Assembly: GCA_016934415.1 (NCBI GenBank)
Contig: JAFGSW010000074.1
Location: forward strand, 16,569-80,568
Reading direction: 5' to 3'
DNA length: 64,000 nt
Source of the DNA: Spirochaetales bacterium
Lineage (GTDB): Bacteria > Spirochaetota > Spirochaetia > SZUA-6 > RPPD01
The notes beneath the pieces are model-generated. The model saw nothing but the letters and a program-made list of their open reading frames with translations, searched no databases and had not been told where the DNA came from. Position numbers and translations under genes: made by a program. Below are positions 8,960 to 17,476 of the stretch, in pieces (position 1 is the first letter of the stretch; each line of letters opens with the position of its first letter).

Positions 8960-10186
8960 ATGATCAGAATCAACGAAGATTTCAACAAGCTGGCCGCCTC
9001 ATATCTCTTTTCGGAAGTGCGGAAGCGCGTGGCCGCGTACACCGCCGAACACCCGGACGTGGAGCTCGTCAAGATGGGCATCGGCGACGTGACCCTTCCG
9101 CTGCCCGCGGCCTGCGTCGCGGCTTTCCGCCGCGCCGTCGAGGAGATGGGAGTGGAGGAGACGTTCCGCGGCTATCGCGACGACGAAGGCTATGAATTCC
9201 TGCGGGAAAAAATCGCCGCGGCGGACTTTCAAAAGCGCGGCGCCGACATCGACGTCTCTGAAATTTTCATCAGCGACGGGGCCAAGAGCGACAGCGGCAA
9301 CATTCAGGACCTGTTCGCCCGGGACATCGTCGTCGCCGTGCCCGATCCCGTGTACCCCGTCTACGTGGACTCCAACGTCATGGCCGGCCGGTCCGGCGCC
9401 TTCCGGGACGGACGGTACGAGGGTTTCCTCTATCTCGATTCGACCACCGCCAATCATTTCATTCCCTCCGTCCCGGCGGAGCGGGCCGACCTCATTTATC
9501 TTTGTTTCCCCAACAATCCCACCGGCGCCGTCATCTCCCGGGACGCGCTCTCCGCCTGGGTGGAGTACGCGCGCCGCAACCGAGCGCTCATCGTCTACGA
9601 CGCCGCCTACGCGGCCTTCCTTCGCGACGAAAAACTCCCGCAGAGCATTTTCGAGATCGAGGGGGCGAAAGAGGTGGCGATAGAGATCCGCTCCTTCTCC
9701 AAGACCGCCGGCTTCACGGGCACGCGCTGCGCCTACACCGTCGTGCCGCACGACTGTGTCGCCTACAACGGAAAAAACGAGCGGGTGAGCGTCCACGATC
9801 TCTGGAGCCGGAGGCAGAATACCAAGTTCAACGGCGTCTCCTACCCCGTGCAGCGCGCCGCCGAAGCGGTGTACACCGAAGAGGGCCAAAGGGAATGCCG
9901 TCGGATGAACGATTACTACCTGGAAAACGCCGCGCTCATCCGTTCCGCCTTCACCGCCATGGGCTACGCCTGTTCGGGCGGCGAACACTCCCCCTATGTC
10001 TGGGTCGACACCGGGGTGGATTCCTGGAATTTTTTCACTCTTCTCCTTGAAAAGGCGCACGTAGTCTGCACCCCCGGCGCCGGATTCGGCCGCTGCGGCG
10101 CCGGATATGTCCGTTTCAGCGCCTTCGGCGACCGGCAAAGCCGCCAAAAGGGAATAGAAAACATTAAATCCGCACTCGGCGCCTGA
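8960..10186 (+). CDS. dapL: LL-diaminopimelate aminotransferase
   Basis: A 408-residue fold-type I PLP aminotransferase with the characteristic DapL N-terminus (INEDFNKLAASYLFSEVRKR) and the length of the family (about 410). The Schiff-base lysine is Lys248 in RSFSKTAGFTGTR. Conserved PNNPTG and YDAAYAAF motifs are present. It converts tetrahydrodipicolinate directly to LL-diaminopimelate, giving lysine and peptidoglycan precursors by the short DAP route known in plants, chlamydiae and spirochaetes. Start supported by AAGGAGA about 14 bases upstream. Single gene, with a hairpin downstream. Confidence 0.93.
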   Translation: MIRINEDFNKLAASYLFSEVRKRVAAYTAEHPDVELVKMGIGDVTLPLPAACVAAFRRAVEEMGVEETFRGYRDDEGYEFLREKIAAADFQKRGADIDVSEIFISDGAKSDSGNIQDLFARDIVVAVPDPVYPVYVDSNVMAGRSGAFRDGRYEGFLYLDSTTANHFIPSVPAERADLIYLCFPNNPTGAVISRDALSAWVEYARRNRALIVYDAAYAAFLRDEKLPQSIFEIEGAKEVAIEIRSFSKTAGFTGTRCAYTVVPHDCVAYNGKNERVSVHDLWSRRQNTKFNGVSYPVQRAAEAVYTEEGQRECRRMNDYYLENAALIRSAFTAMGYACSGGEHSPYVWVDTGVDSWNFFTLLLEKAHVVCTPGAGFGRCGAGYVRFSAFGDRQSRQKGIENIKSALGA

Positions 10187-10267
10187 CCCATCCCGACAGG
10201 TTCTCCTTCCGCCGTATCGGGATAGATATGTCCTTTGAATCGGACCGATTGGCGAAAAACCCAAAAA

Positions 10268-10300
10268 GGATGTTGAAAAAGCACAACTTTTTCAACATCC
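10268..10300 (+). terminator. hairpin downstream of dapL (GTTGAAAAAG family)
   Basis: A perfect 14-bp stem, GGATGTTGAAAAAG (10268-10281) paired with CTTTTTCAACATCC (10287-10300), with loop CACAA, followed by TGCTTATTTTTC. It lies 82 bases after dapL. Stems with the same GTTGAAAAAG core occur at 54065 and 59694, so this is both a likely terminator and a member of a repeated hairpin family. Confidence 0.6.
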
Positions 10301-10602
10301 TGCTTATTTTTCAAGACAACTCTAAAGAAACCGCCGGGCACCCGATAATGAGAGTAGAGAGCGCCGCGCGGGAGGGGGACTGCGTCATGCCCTCTTCTCC
10401 CCCACAAGAATGTGCTTCCAGTCGTCGCCTGCGCGCCGTCACCTCAAACGCCAGGGAGGTTCGCTCCCCCCGGGTGGGGCTTTACTCGTGGAACGCCGCC
10501 GCGGCGCCCGGGGGGTGACAGGCTTCAAACGCCACGCGGTACGGAGAACTCGAAAAACGACGATCGGGGACGGCGTACCCCGAACAGGGTTAAGAGGGTC
10601 GC
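10301..10602. other. intergenic leader upstream of the sensor kinase
   Basis: About 300 bases with no convincing gene; the open frames here are Arg- and Pro-rich. The segment 10440-10520 is very GC-rich and can form strong local stems, for example GGGAGGTTCGCTCCC near 10455. I could not match it to a known riboswitch. It may be the long 5' leader of the histidine kinase gene. Confidence 0.4.
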
Positions 10603-13122
10603 ATGAGCACATACCAGGAAACAGCGCAGGGCCGGAGCGAGATCGCAAGGCGCGTTCTCGTCATCCAAAAGGACAGGGCCCGGCAACAGGCCCTCCGCCG
10701 GGCGTTCGGGCCGACCGGCGTCCCCGGCTGGGAATTCATCTTCGTCGATCGGCTCGAAGACGCCCCCGTACCGGTCCACGACGACCCGCCCTACCTCCAT
10801 TGCATCGACGCCTCCTACCGGGAGGACGAAATCAAGGCCTACATCGCCCGGCGGCGGGCGGAAGACACCGCCCACACCGTCCTCGCCCTCTGCGGCGACT
10901 CGGACCGCCCCAAGGCGCGCTCCCTGTTCCGCCACGGAATCTACGACTGCGTGACCGAGCCCTACGAACCGGAAGAGCTCGTACGCGTGTTGGAGCGTTC
11001 GCATGAGCGCGCCCGCCTCGCACGCGAGACCGCCCTCCGAAGCGCGGAAGTCGCTCGTAAAAGCGAGGAAGCCGCCTCTCTCGAACACGCCATGGCCTCG
11101 GTCATTTTCTCCACAAAGCGGATCGCCAAACACCTCTCCCTCGAGGAATTCTGCCGGGCGCTGATGACGGAATTGTCGATCCTCTTCGGAGCCTCGGGCG
11201 GCAGCTTTTATCTTGTCGAGGGGAGCCGGCTCGTCCGCGTCTACGCCCTCGATCCCGGGCACGCCCCGGACGAAATCGTACTCCCGCTCGCCGAGGGGAG
11301 CTTCCTGGACGTGGCCCGCAAAACGGGCCGCCCCGTGCTCGCTTCCGATATTCAGAACGAGCGGCAGGCCGCGCCGAGCGGCTTCTCCGGCTACAAGGAC
11401 GACTCCTGCCTCGTCCTTCCCGTCTTCCACAACGGCGACGACCTGGTGGCTTTCATCAGCCTTCACGACAGGAAGGCCGCCGCCTTCAGCCAGCGGGAAA
11501 AAACGATCGGCGCCGCCCTCGCCTCGGTGAGCGCGGGATTCCTCCGCGCCCTGCGTACGCTGGCCGAAACGCGGGAGCGGGAATCGCACTACGAACACTT
11601 CTTCAGGGAGGGACTCACCGTCAATTTCATCGCCCTTCCCGACGGCCGCCTCTCCCTGGCCAATCCCGCCTTCTATAATCTTTTCTGCGCGGGAAAGCCG
11701 CCCGTTTCCGGGTTGTCCGTCGTCCCGTTTTTCGCGCGGAAACGCGAATGGGAAACGCTCGTACGCCGCCTGAAAAAGGAAAAAACGATCGACAATCTGG
11801 AAACCGAGCTCGTCGACGCCGCGGGCGGGCGCCGACAACTCTTCGGAAATCTCGTCGCCAATACGAACGACAAAGGAGGGCTCGTCTCGGTGAGCGCGGT
11901 TTTCTTCGACGTCACGCAGAAGAAGATCCTCGAGCGCGAGCTCAACCATTCGGTGAAAATGGAGGCGATCGGCCGGTTGGCGGGCGGCGTGGCCCACGAC
12001 TTCAACAACCTGATCACCGCCATCCTCGGATACTGCGAGGTGGTGAAGGACCGCGTCACCGACAAGGAAATGGCCGAGGAAATCGAGGGCATCCGGCGGG
12101 CGGGCGAGAAGGCCTCGTCGCTCACCCGGCAGCTGCTCTCCCTCACCCGTAAAAAGTCGCAGACCCCCGCGCCGCTCAACCTGGCGCGGCTCGTGCGGGA
12201 GATCGAACGGCTCCTCGCCAGGGTCATCGGCGAGGACATCGATCTCGTGTCGAGTTTTTCCGCGGCCGAGCCCGTCATCCGGGCCGAACGCGGAGAGATC
12301 GAGCAGGTAATCATGAACCTCGTCGTCAATGCCCGGGACGCGATGCCGGGCGGCGGACGGATCGGCATTTCGATCTCAGAAGAAGACGCGGGCCGGGCCG
12401 GGCGCGCCCAGGCCGGGCCGACGGGACGCTGGATCGTCCTCCGCGTGAGCGACGAGGGAGTCGGCATGAGCGAGGAAACGCAGCGCCACCTCTTCGAGCC
12501 TTTTTATTCCACCAAGGAGAAGGGCAAAGGCACGGGGCTCGGCCTGTCCCTCGTGTACGGCATCGTCAGGCGGGCCGGCGGGTACGTCGCCGTGGAGAGT
12601 TCTCCCCGGAACGGCTCGACTTTCTCGCTTTATTTTCCCAAGGCGGTCGGGACCAAGCCGGCGGCCGATCCTCCGCGGACAGTCTCCCGCCCCTGCTCCG
12701 GGGATGAGCGCATTCTCGTCGTCGACGACGAGAAGGTGGTGCGGCAGATCGTATCGCGGGTCCTCAAGAAGTTCGGATACGCGGTGTGCGAGGCTGCGGA
12801 CGGCGCGCAGGCGATTGCCCTGGCCCGCAAGGCCCGGCGGCCCATCAAGTGCGCCGTCATCGACCTCGTCATGCCCGGCATGAGCGGCCCCGAACTGGCC
12901 GCAGAGCTCGCGAAAATCGTCCCGGGGTTGAAGGTGCTGTTCGTCTCCGGATACGCGCCCGAAGACATAGGCGGCAACGCCGGCTTCGGCGGGCCCGGCG
13001 GACTTCCCGCCCGCAGCGTGAACGGCCGGAACGGTCACGGCGGGGCCGAATTCGTCACCAAACCGTTCCGGGCGGACGAACTCGCCCGCAAGGTGCGCGA
13101 GATCCTTGACCGGGAGGAATAG
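10603..13122 (+). CDS. hybrid sensor histidine kinase (pseudo-REC/GAF/PAS/HisKA/HATPase/REC)
   Basis: An 839-residue soluble sensor kinase. Domains in order: a receiver-like N-terminal fold (about 15-140); a GAF domain (about 165-310); a PAS domain (about 325-445); HisKA with phospho-acceptor His465 in GGVAHDFNNL; a HATPase domain with N-box (QVIMNLVVNARDA), DEGVGM and GTGLGLSLV; and a C-terminal receiver with phospho-acceptor Asp754 (AVIDLVMPGMSG). The C-terminal receiver has an unusual Gly/Asn-rich insertion of about 25 residues between VSGYAPEDIGG and the FVTKPF lysine motif. No membrane segments, so it senses a cytoplasmic signal. The dehydrogenase gene begins one base after its stop, so the two are translationally linked. 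Confidence 0.9.
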   Translation: MSTYQETAQGRSEIARRVLVIQKDRARQQALRRAFGPTGVPGWEFIFVDRLEDAPVPVHDDPPYLHCIDASYREDEIKAYIARRRAEDTAHTVLALCGDSDRPKARSLFRHGIYDCVTEPYEPEELVRVLERSHERARLARETALRSAEVARKSEEAASLEHAMASVIFSTKRIAKHLSLEEFCRALMTELSILFGASGGSFYLVEGSRLVRVYALDPGHAPDEIVLPLAEGSFLDVARKTGRPVLASDIQNERQAAPSGFSGYKDDSCLVLPVFHNGDDLVAFISLHDRKAAAFSQREKTIGAALASVSAGFLRALRTLAETRERESHYEHFFREGLTVNFIALPDGRLSLANPAFYNLFCAGKPPVSGLSVVPFFARKREWETLVRRLKKEKTIDNLETELVDAAGGRRQLFGNLVANTNDKGGLVSVSAVFFDVTQKKILERELNHSVKMEAIGRLAGGVAHDFNNLITAILGYCEVVKDRVTDKEMAEEIEGIRRAGEKASSLTRQLLSLTRKKSQTPAPLNLARLVREIERLLARVIGEDIDLVSSFSAAEPVIRAERGEIEQVIMNLVVNARDAMPGGGRIGISISEEDAGRAGRAQAGPTGRWIVLRVSDEGVGMSEETQRHLFEPFYSTKEKGKGTGLGLSLVYGIVRRAGGYVAVESSPRNGSTFSLYFPKAVGTKPAADPPRTVSRPCSGDERILVVDDEKVVRQIVSRVLKKFGYAVCEAADGAQAIALARKARRPIKCAVIDLVMPGMSGPELAAELAKIVPGLKVLFVSGYAPEDIGGNAGFGGPGGLPARSVNGRNGHGGAEFVTKPFRADELARKVREILDREE

Positions 13123-13123
13123 A

Positions 13124-14134
13124 ATGAAACAGAAACCGCGCGTCGTCATCCTCGACAGCGTGTTCTTGCGCTACGACGAGGAGCGCGCCTGCCTTAAGCG
13201 GATCAAGGCCGACGTCGAGGTCCGCAACCCCTCGGGCGAAAACGAGATCATCGCCGCGGTCCGGGAGGCGGACGCCGTCCTCGTCAATCTCCATAAAATT
13301 TCCGCGCGCGTCGTCGCCGCGCTCGAGCGCTGCCGGGTCATCTCGCGCTACGGCGTGGGCTACGACAATGTGGACGTCGAGGCCGCCGCGGCGCGCGGCA
13401 TCTGGGTGGCCATCGTCCCCGACTACTGCGTCGAGGAGGCGGCCGACCATGCCATCGCCCTGCTCCTCTCGTCGATCAGGCGCGTCACCTTGAAGGACCG
13501 GCTCATCCGGGAAGGGTTCTGGAAAAAGCCGGACGCGGATCCGCTTTCGCGCACGAGCCGGGGCACCCTCGGGATCCTGGGCTACGGCCAGGTGGGACGG
13601 GTCGTGCACCGGAAGCTTTCGAATTTCGGTTTCAAGGAATTTCTCGTCTGCGATCCATACAGGGACAAGGAAGAGATCGAGAAACAAGGCGCCCGGCTCG
13701 TGAGTCTGACCGCGCTTCTCAAGCGGTCCGACTATGTCACCGTCCACGTCCCTCTCACGTCAGGCACGCAACACCTGCTCGGCGCGAAGGAGCTCCGATC
13801 CATGAAGCCGGGCGCCGTGCTGGTGAACACCGCGCGCGGCCCGATAATAGACGAGGCCGCGCTCGCGGCGGCCCTCAAAGCCGGCCGGCTCGGCGGCGCC
13901 GGTCTCGACGTATTCGAAACCGAACCCCTGCCCAAAAATCATCCACTCCTCAGTTTTCCGGAAATCATCCTCACCGACCACACCGCCTACTACAGCCCGG
14001 AATCGGTGACCGAGCTCAAGACCCGGGCGGCCGACAACGTGGTGCAGACGCTGCTCACCGGCCGCCCGAACCACCCGGTCAATCATCCCAAGCTCGGCCG
14101 CCGCGCGATCCTGCGCGGAGGAAAGGGAACCTAA
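13124..14134 (+). CDS. D-isomer-specific 2-hydroxyacid dehydrogenase (CtBP/SerA-like)
   Basis: A 336-residue NAD-dependent dehydrogenase of the D-2-hydroxyacid family. The Rossmann motif is GILGYGQVG (about 149-157). The catalytic triad is Arg238 (NTARGPI), Glu267 (FETEPLP) and His286 (LTDHTAYY). It lacks the C-terminal ACT/ASB domains of full-length SerA and its spacing fits the CtBP/glyoxylate-reductase branch; substrate unknown. Start ATG 13124 is used because it lies seven bases after GGAGG inside the end of the kinase gene; the frame opens earlier at 13106. Coupling to a sensor kinase is unusual for this enzyme. Confidence 0.85.
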   Translation: MKQKPRVVILDSVFLRYDEERACLKRIKADVEVRNPSGENEIIAAVREADAVLVNLHKISARVVAALERCRVISRYGVGYDNVDVEAAAARGIWVAIVPDYCVEEAADHAIALLLSSIRRVTLKDRLIREGFWKKPDADPLSRTSRGTLGILGYGQVGRVVHRKLSNFGFKEFLVCDPYRDKEEIEKQGARLVSLTALLKRSDYVTVHVPLTSGTQHLLGAKELRSMKPGAVLVNTARGPIIDEAALAAALKAGRLGGAGLDVFETEPLPKNHPLLSFPEIILTDHTAYYSPESVTELKTRAADNVVQTLLTGRPNHPVNHPKLGRRAILRGGKGT

Positions 14135-14290
14135 GGAAGCTCAGGAAACCAGGAAAAAAAGGGTTGAAGGAGAAAAGAAATATTTTCCTCAACTTACTTT
14201 GAACCGCGACAAGCTTTACTGAAAAAAATCATCGATTCTTTTCTTCAACCTTCCCCTTTCCCGTCTTTCGGGCTTCCTGCTGAATTCTTC
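14130..14290. repeat. dispersed inverted-repeat element, family A, copy 3
   Basis: The left arm starts at the dehydrogenase stop (CTAAGGAAGCTCAGGAAACC, 14131-14150) and continues GGTTGAAGGAGAAAAGAA (14162-14179). The right arm carries TTCTTTTCTTCAACC (about 14236-14250) and GGGCTTCCTG (about 14270). The interior is A/T-rich and non-coding. With copy 4 it brackets the small lipoprotein gene at 14418-14801. Confidence 0.55.
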
Positions 14291-14417
14291 GTTGCAGCCG
14301 GTGAGTGAATATCGAGTCGAGGCATGTCCCCACTACTTATCATTTTCATTGAAAATACATGCCACCTATTATAAAATGAGCGGAGGCAGGTATATATCCT
14401 ATCAGAAAGAAATTATT

Positions 14418-14801
14418 ATGAAAAAAACGCTCATCGTCATTCTGACAGCCGGACTTATGGCGCTTTTCGGTTGCGTCACTTACCTTGGAAAACCCAATAC
14501 GCCCCAAGAGGAGCGGGTCGAACTGAAATTGGATTATGGTGTTCTCCTCCATCAACTTGATGAATCAGTATTGACATTTCCGCTGGTCGGGACAGTAATC
14601 CTGAATTCTGGAAAGCACGCCTTATTCGTCAGATACTCGAAGACAACAACAGGTGGTTCCTGGTCAACCACATATGAGTCAAAGATTGTGAAGATCGACT
14701 ATACCTTTGAAAAAGGGAAAAAATATAAAATGGTGGCGGATGACTCTAAATATTTCTGGGTCCGGTTCCTGATAATACCTGTAGGAAGCAATAAGTCCTG
14801 A
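14418..14801 (+). CDS. small lipoprotein, atypical composition
   Basis: A 127-residue protein with a lipoprotein signal peptide: basic start MKKTL, hydrophobic core and lipobox ALFGC with the acylated Cys at about 18. The mature part is beta-rich (KHALFVRYSKTTTGG) with no recognised family. The start is taken at the ATG that begins the signal peptide; the upstream open frame is not coding-like. The gene is clearly more A/T-rich than its neighbours and lies between two family A repeat copies, which hints at acquisition. Exported and lipid-anchored by inference. Confidence 0.7.
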   Translation: MKKTLIVILTAGLMALFGCVTYLGKPNTPQEERVELKLDYGVLLHQLDESVLTFPLVGTVILNSGKHALFVRYSKTTTGGSWSTTYESKIVKIDYTFEKGKKYKMVADDSKYFWVRFLIIPVGSNKS

Positions 14802-14870
14802 TCCGTTGTCCACATCGTATTTTTCTCGTAATACTTTTCTTTCTCTTTCCTTCCCCGGCATTCTTCATTC

Positions 14871-14935
14871 CTTCCTGGCTTCCTGAGCTTCCCCCTCTCT
14901 TCCCCCTTCATTTTCCTGGTTTCCTGGCTTCCTCA
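14871..14935. repeat. dispersed repeat, family A, partial copy 4
   Basis: Two tandem right-arm-like units: CTTCCTGGCTTCCTGAGC (14871-14888) and TTTTCCTGGTTTCCTGGC (14911-14928). They match the right arms of copies 1-3. No matching left arm was seen immediately upstream, so it looks like a half copy. Confidence 0.5.
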
Positions 14936-14959
14936 TTACTTATCCCTCTTCTCCCCTGG

Positions 14960-14986
14960 AAATAACGGCCGGCACGGCCGTTATTT
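14960..14986 (-). terminator. metW terminator, stem includes the stop codon
   Basis: A 12-bp perfect stem AAATAACGGCCG (14960-14971) paired with CGGCCGTTATTT (14975-14986) with a 3-base loop. On the minus strand the metW TAA at 14981-14983 lies inside the 5' arm. T-rich flanks on both sides suggest a bidirectional intrinsic terminator. Confidence 0.7.
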
Positions 14987-15589
14987 TTTCCTGATGACGA
15001 ACAGCCCCTCCTTGGCGAACAGATTGGGGAAGGCCATCCGCGAGCGATAGGCGAGACGCCGGCCGAAGAAGCCGCGGACGATTATCTCAATGCCGTGAAC
15101 GGCGCAGAAGTACTCGAAGTCGCGCAGGGTGAGGTGATGGATATTGGGCGAGTCGTACCACTCGAAGGGAAGGACCTTCGACTTCGGCATGCGTCCGCGC
15201 CAGAGAAACGACCAGCGTACACTCGAGTGCCCGAAGTTGGGGAAGGAGACGATCGCCTTTTTCCCGATGCGCACTATCTCTTTCAGCACGGTATGCGGTG
15301 CTTTCAGCACCTGCAGGGTCTGGGAGAGGACGACATAATCGTACATCCCGTCGCGGCAGGAGGCGAGCGCCTGGTCCAGGTCCCCATGGATGGCCGGGAT
15401 GCCCTTGGCCAGGCACTGGAGGATCGCCTCGCTCTTGATGTCGAGGCCGAGCGTCCGTGCGCCCTTGGTCGCCGCGAGCAGGGCGAGCAGGCTCCCGTCG
15501 CCGCAGCCGATGTCGAACACCGTCGCGCCAGGCTCGATGAGCGCTGCGATGGCCGTATCGATCGTCCGCCGGTCGAGTTCCCTCAGCAT
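14981..15589 (-). CDS. metW: methionine biosynthesis protein MetW
   Basis: A 202-residue class I SAM-dependent-methyltransferase-like protein. It has the MetW signature: motif I VFDIGCGDGSLL, LDIKSEAI, and VLSQTLQVLKAP followed by FPNFGHSSVR and HHLTLRDFEYF. Start chosen at ATG 15589, which overlaps the metX stop by seven bases (ATGCTGA), so the two are translationally coupled. MetW is needed with MetX for homoserine acylation in several bacteria; its exact chemistry is not settled. It is the last gene of the Rrf2-metX-metW operon. Confidence 0.93.
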   Translation of the reverse strand: MLRELDRRTIDTAIAALIEPGATVFDIGCGDGSLLALLAATKGARTLGLDIKSEAILQCLAKGIPAIHGDLDQALASCRDGMYDYVVLSQTLQVLKAPHTVLKEIVRIGKKAIVSFPNFGHSSVRWSFLWRGRMPKSKVLPFEWYDSPNIHHLTLRDFEYFCAVHGIEIIVRGFFGRRLAYRSRMAFPNLFAKEGLFVIRKK

Positions 15590-16740
15590 GGCCCCCCTCC
15601 CCCCTTCACGGTCGCGAGAAAGTCCCCAATCGCCCGGGCCAACTCGGGGCACGGCAGGAGGAACGTGTCGTGCCCGTAACTCGACTCGATGTTGAGGTAG
15701 GTGACGTCTCGCCCCAACCGCTGGAGCGCGGCCGCCAGCTCCCGCGACTGGGCGGGCGGGAAAAGCCAGTCCGAGCTGAACGAGACGAAGAGGGTCCGGG
15801 CGCGGATCAGCGCGAGCGCCTTCTCCAGGGAGCCCTCCCCGTACTTGCCGGCCGCGTCGAAGTAGTCCATCGCCTTGGTGATGTAGAGGTAGGAGTTGGC
15901 GTCGAAGCGGTCGAGGAAACGCAGGCCCTGGTGCGCCAGGTAGGACTCGATCTCGAATTCATCCTTGAATTCATACGCGTAGTCGCCGCTCGCTCTCCGC
16001 TTCCGCCCGAAACGCTCGCGCATCCCGGCCGGGGAGAGGTAGGTGATGTGCCCGAGCATGCGCGCCACGGCCAACCCCGCGATCCGTCCCCCGCCGGAGT
16101 AGTACCGCCCGTTTTCGAAGGAGGGATCGGCGGTGATGGCGCTGCGGCCCACCGCGTCGAAGGCGATCGCCTGGGCCGTGAGGGCGGCGCAGGAGGCGAT
16201 GACGACGGCGCTCCGCGGAACCTCCGGGTAGCGGAGAATCCACTCGAGCGCCTGCATGCCGCCCATCGATCCGCCGACGACGGAGAGGAGCCGCTTAATG
16301 CCGAGGTGTTCGATGAGTTTTTTTTGGACAGCCACCATGTCGGAGATCGTAACGACCGGAAAATCGAGGGCATAGGGCTCACCTGAGGCGGGGTTGATGG
16401 AAGACGGACCGGTCGTGCCCTGGCAGCCGCCCAGGATGTTCGAACAGACGACGAAGTACTTCCGCGTATCGATCGGCTTGCCGGGGCCGATCATGAGGTC
16501 CCACCAGCCGGGTTTGCGGTCGTCGGGGGCGTAGACGCCCGCTACGTGGGAATCCCCGGAGAGGGCGTGGACGATGAGCACGGCATTATCCCGCTCCGCG
16601 GAGAGTTCGCCGTAGGTCTCGTAGGCCACGGTCACCGGCCCGAGCTTCTCCCCGCTCTCGAGCTCGAGCGAGTCCGGAGGATCCGCGAACGTGAACAATT
16701 TTTTTTCGACGATGCCCACAAAGCGGGCGCTGCTGTCCAT
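15583..16740 (-). CDS. metX: homoserine O-acyltransferase MetX
   Basis: A 385-residue alpha/beta hydrolase, the standard MetX length. Nucleophile Ser in GGSMGGMQALEW, Asp in SSDWLFPP and His in SYGHDTFLL form the catalytic triad. The family signature LGGCQGTTGPSSINP is present. It acylates homoserine (acetyl-CoA by default; some MetX proteins use succinyl-CoA, which I cannot decide by eye) as the first committed step of methionine synthesis. It is coupled to metW downstream and preceded 33 bases upstream by an Rrf2 regulator. Confidence 0.93.
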   Translation of the reverse strand: MDSSARFVGIVEKKLFTFADPPDSLELESGEKLGPVTVAYETYGELSAERDNAVLIVHALSGDSHVAGVYAPDDRKPGWWDLMIGPGKPIDTRKYFVVCSNILGGCQGTTGPSSINPASGEPYALDFPVVTISDMVAVQKKLIEHLGIKRLLSVVGGSMGGMQALEWILRYPEVPRSAVVIASCAALTAQAIAFDAVGRSAITADPSFENGRYYSGGGRIAGLAVARMLGHITYLSPAGMRERFGRKRRASGDYAYEFKDEFEIESYLAHQGLRFLDRFDANSYLYITKAMDYFDAAGKYGEGSLEKALALIRARTLFVSFSSDWLFPPAQSRELAAALQRLGRDVTYLNIESSYGHDTFLLPCPELARAIGDFLATVKGGGGPC

Positions 16741-16773
16741 CGGCCTTCCTTTCCCGTCGTTTCCGGCCGACGG

Positions 16774-17238
16774 CTAAATGTAATACATGGGCGGCTCGGC
16801 CTGTTCGCGCAGCAGCTTGCGCTCCCGCTCCGCCAGGTCGCGGAAGGTGACGCGGTCGATAATGCCGCTCACCGCGTCCCGGACCTCGGCCCAGAGGGGA
16901 CGGAGCACGCAGCGCCGCTCGAAATCGCAGGCCTGCCGGGAACTGTGCGAGACGCAGGCAATGGGCGAAAGCGGCCCCTCGATCAGGCGGGCGATTTCTC
17001 CCAGGGTGAAGGCGCCGGGATTCCTGTTGAGCGCGAAGCCGCCCTTGGCGCCGCGATGGCTTTTCAGGTAGCCGGCCTTGCGCAGGATCAGGAAAATTTG
17101 CTCTAAAAATTTCTCCGGAATGTCCTGGTCCTTGGAAATTTCGGAGAGTTGAAAATATCGCCCTCCGCCCTCCTCATAATAGCGCGAGAGAAAGACAAGG
17201 GATTTGATCGCGTAATCGCCTTTGAAAGTAATTTTCAT
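16774..17238 (-). CDS. Rrf2-family transcriptional regulator with cysteine triad
   Basis: A 154-residue Rrf2 protein. The winged helix-turn-helix covers about 1-80 (DYAIKSLVFLSRYY, then IPEKFLEQIFLILRKAGYLKSHRGAKGGF). Cysteines 95, 104 and 110 are arranged C-x8-C-x5-C, resembling the iron-sulfur ligands of IscR, NsrR and RirA although the first spacing is longer. It heads the metX-metW operon, suggesting control of sulfur amino-acid synthesis in response to an Fe-S, redox or sulfur signal (inference). CymR-type cysteine regulators of this family lack the Cys triad, so this is not a plain CymR. Confidence 0.88.
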   Translation of the reverse strand: MKITFKGDYAIKSLVFLSRYYEEGGGRYFQLSEISKDQDIPEKFLEQIFLILRKAGYLKSHRGAKGGFALNRNPGAFTLGEIARLIEGPLSPIACVSHSSRQACDFERRCVLRPLWAEVRDAVSGIIDRVTFRDLAERERKLLREQAEPPMYYI

Positions 17239-17278
17239 CCTGCACCTATTTCCGATCGCTTGATCACTATTTTTATGA

Positions 17279-17296
17279 TTAACTTAGTAGTGTTAA
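17279..17296. promoter_or_regulatory. candidate Rrf2 operator
   Basis: An A/T-rich inverted repeat TTAAC-N8-GTTAA lies 41-58 bases upstream of the Rrf2 gene, followed (on the minus strand, upstream) by TATTTATATTTAAC. Position and symmetry suit autoregulation, but no binding consensus is known for this protein. Confidence 0.35.
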
Positions 17297-17476
17297 ATAT
17301 AAATAATATGTGTTGCTCCTGTCAAGGTATTATGCGAAACGGTGAAGCTCCGTCCCCACCCGGAACGTAGAATCAAATGGAGAGTGCTCCCAAGATTGCG
17401 AATAAATCGGCCGAAATATGGAAGAACGATGCGATACGCTCGATCAATTCTGTGGAAAAAAAGAAGTGAAGGAGAA

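Noticed and set aside
10440..10520. Possible c-di-GMP or glycine riboswitch before the sensor kinase
   Set aside because: The conserved core bases of those classes are not present; only generic GC-rich stems were seen.
15670..16386. A 238-residue open frame antisense to metX
   Set aside because: metX is intact with its catalytic triad; the antisense frame is a codon-bias shadow.
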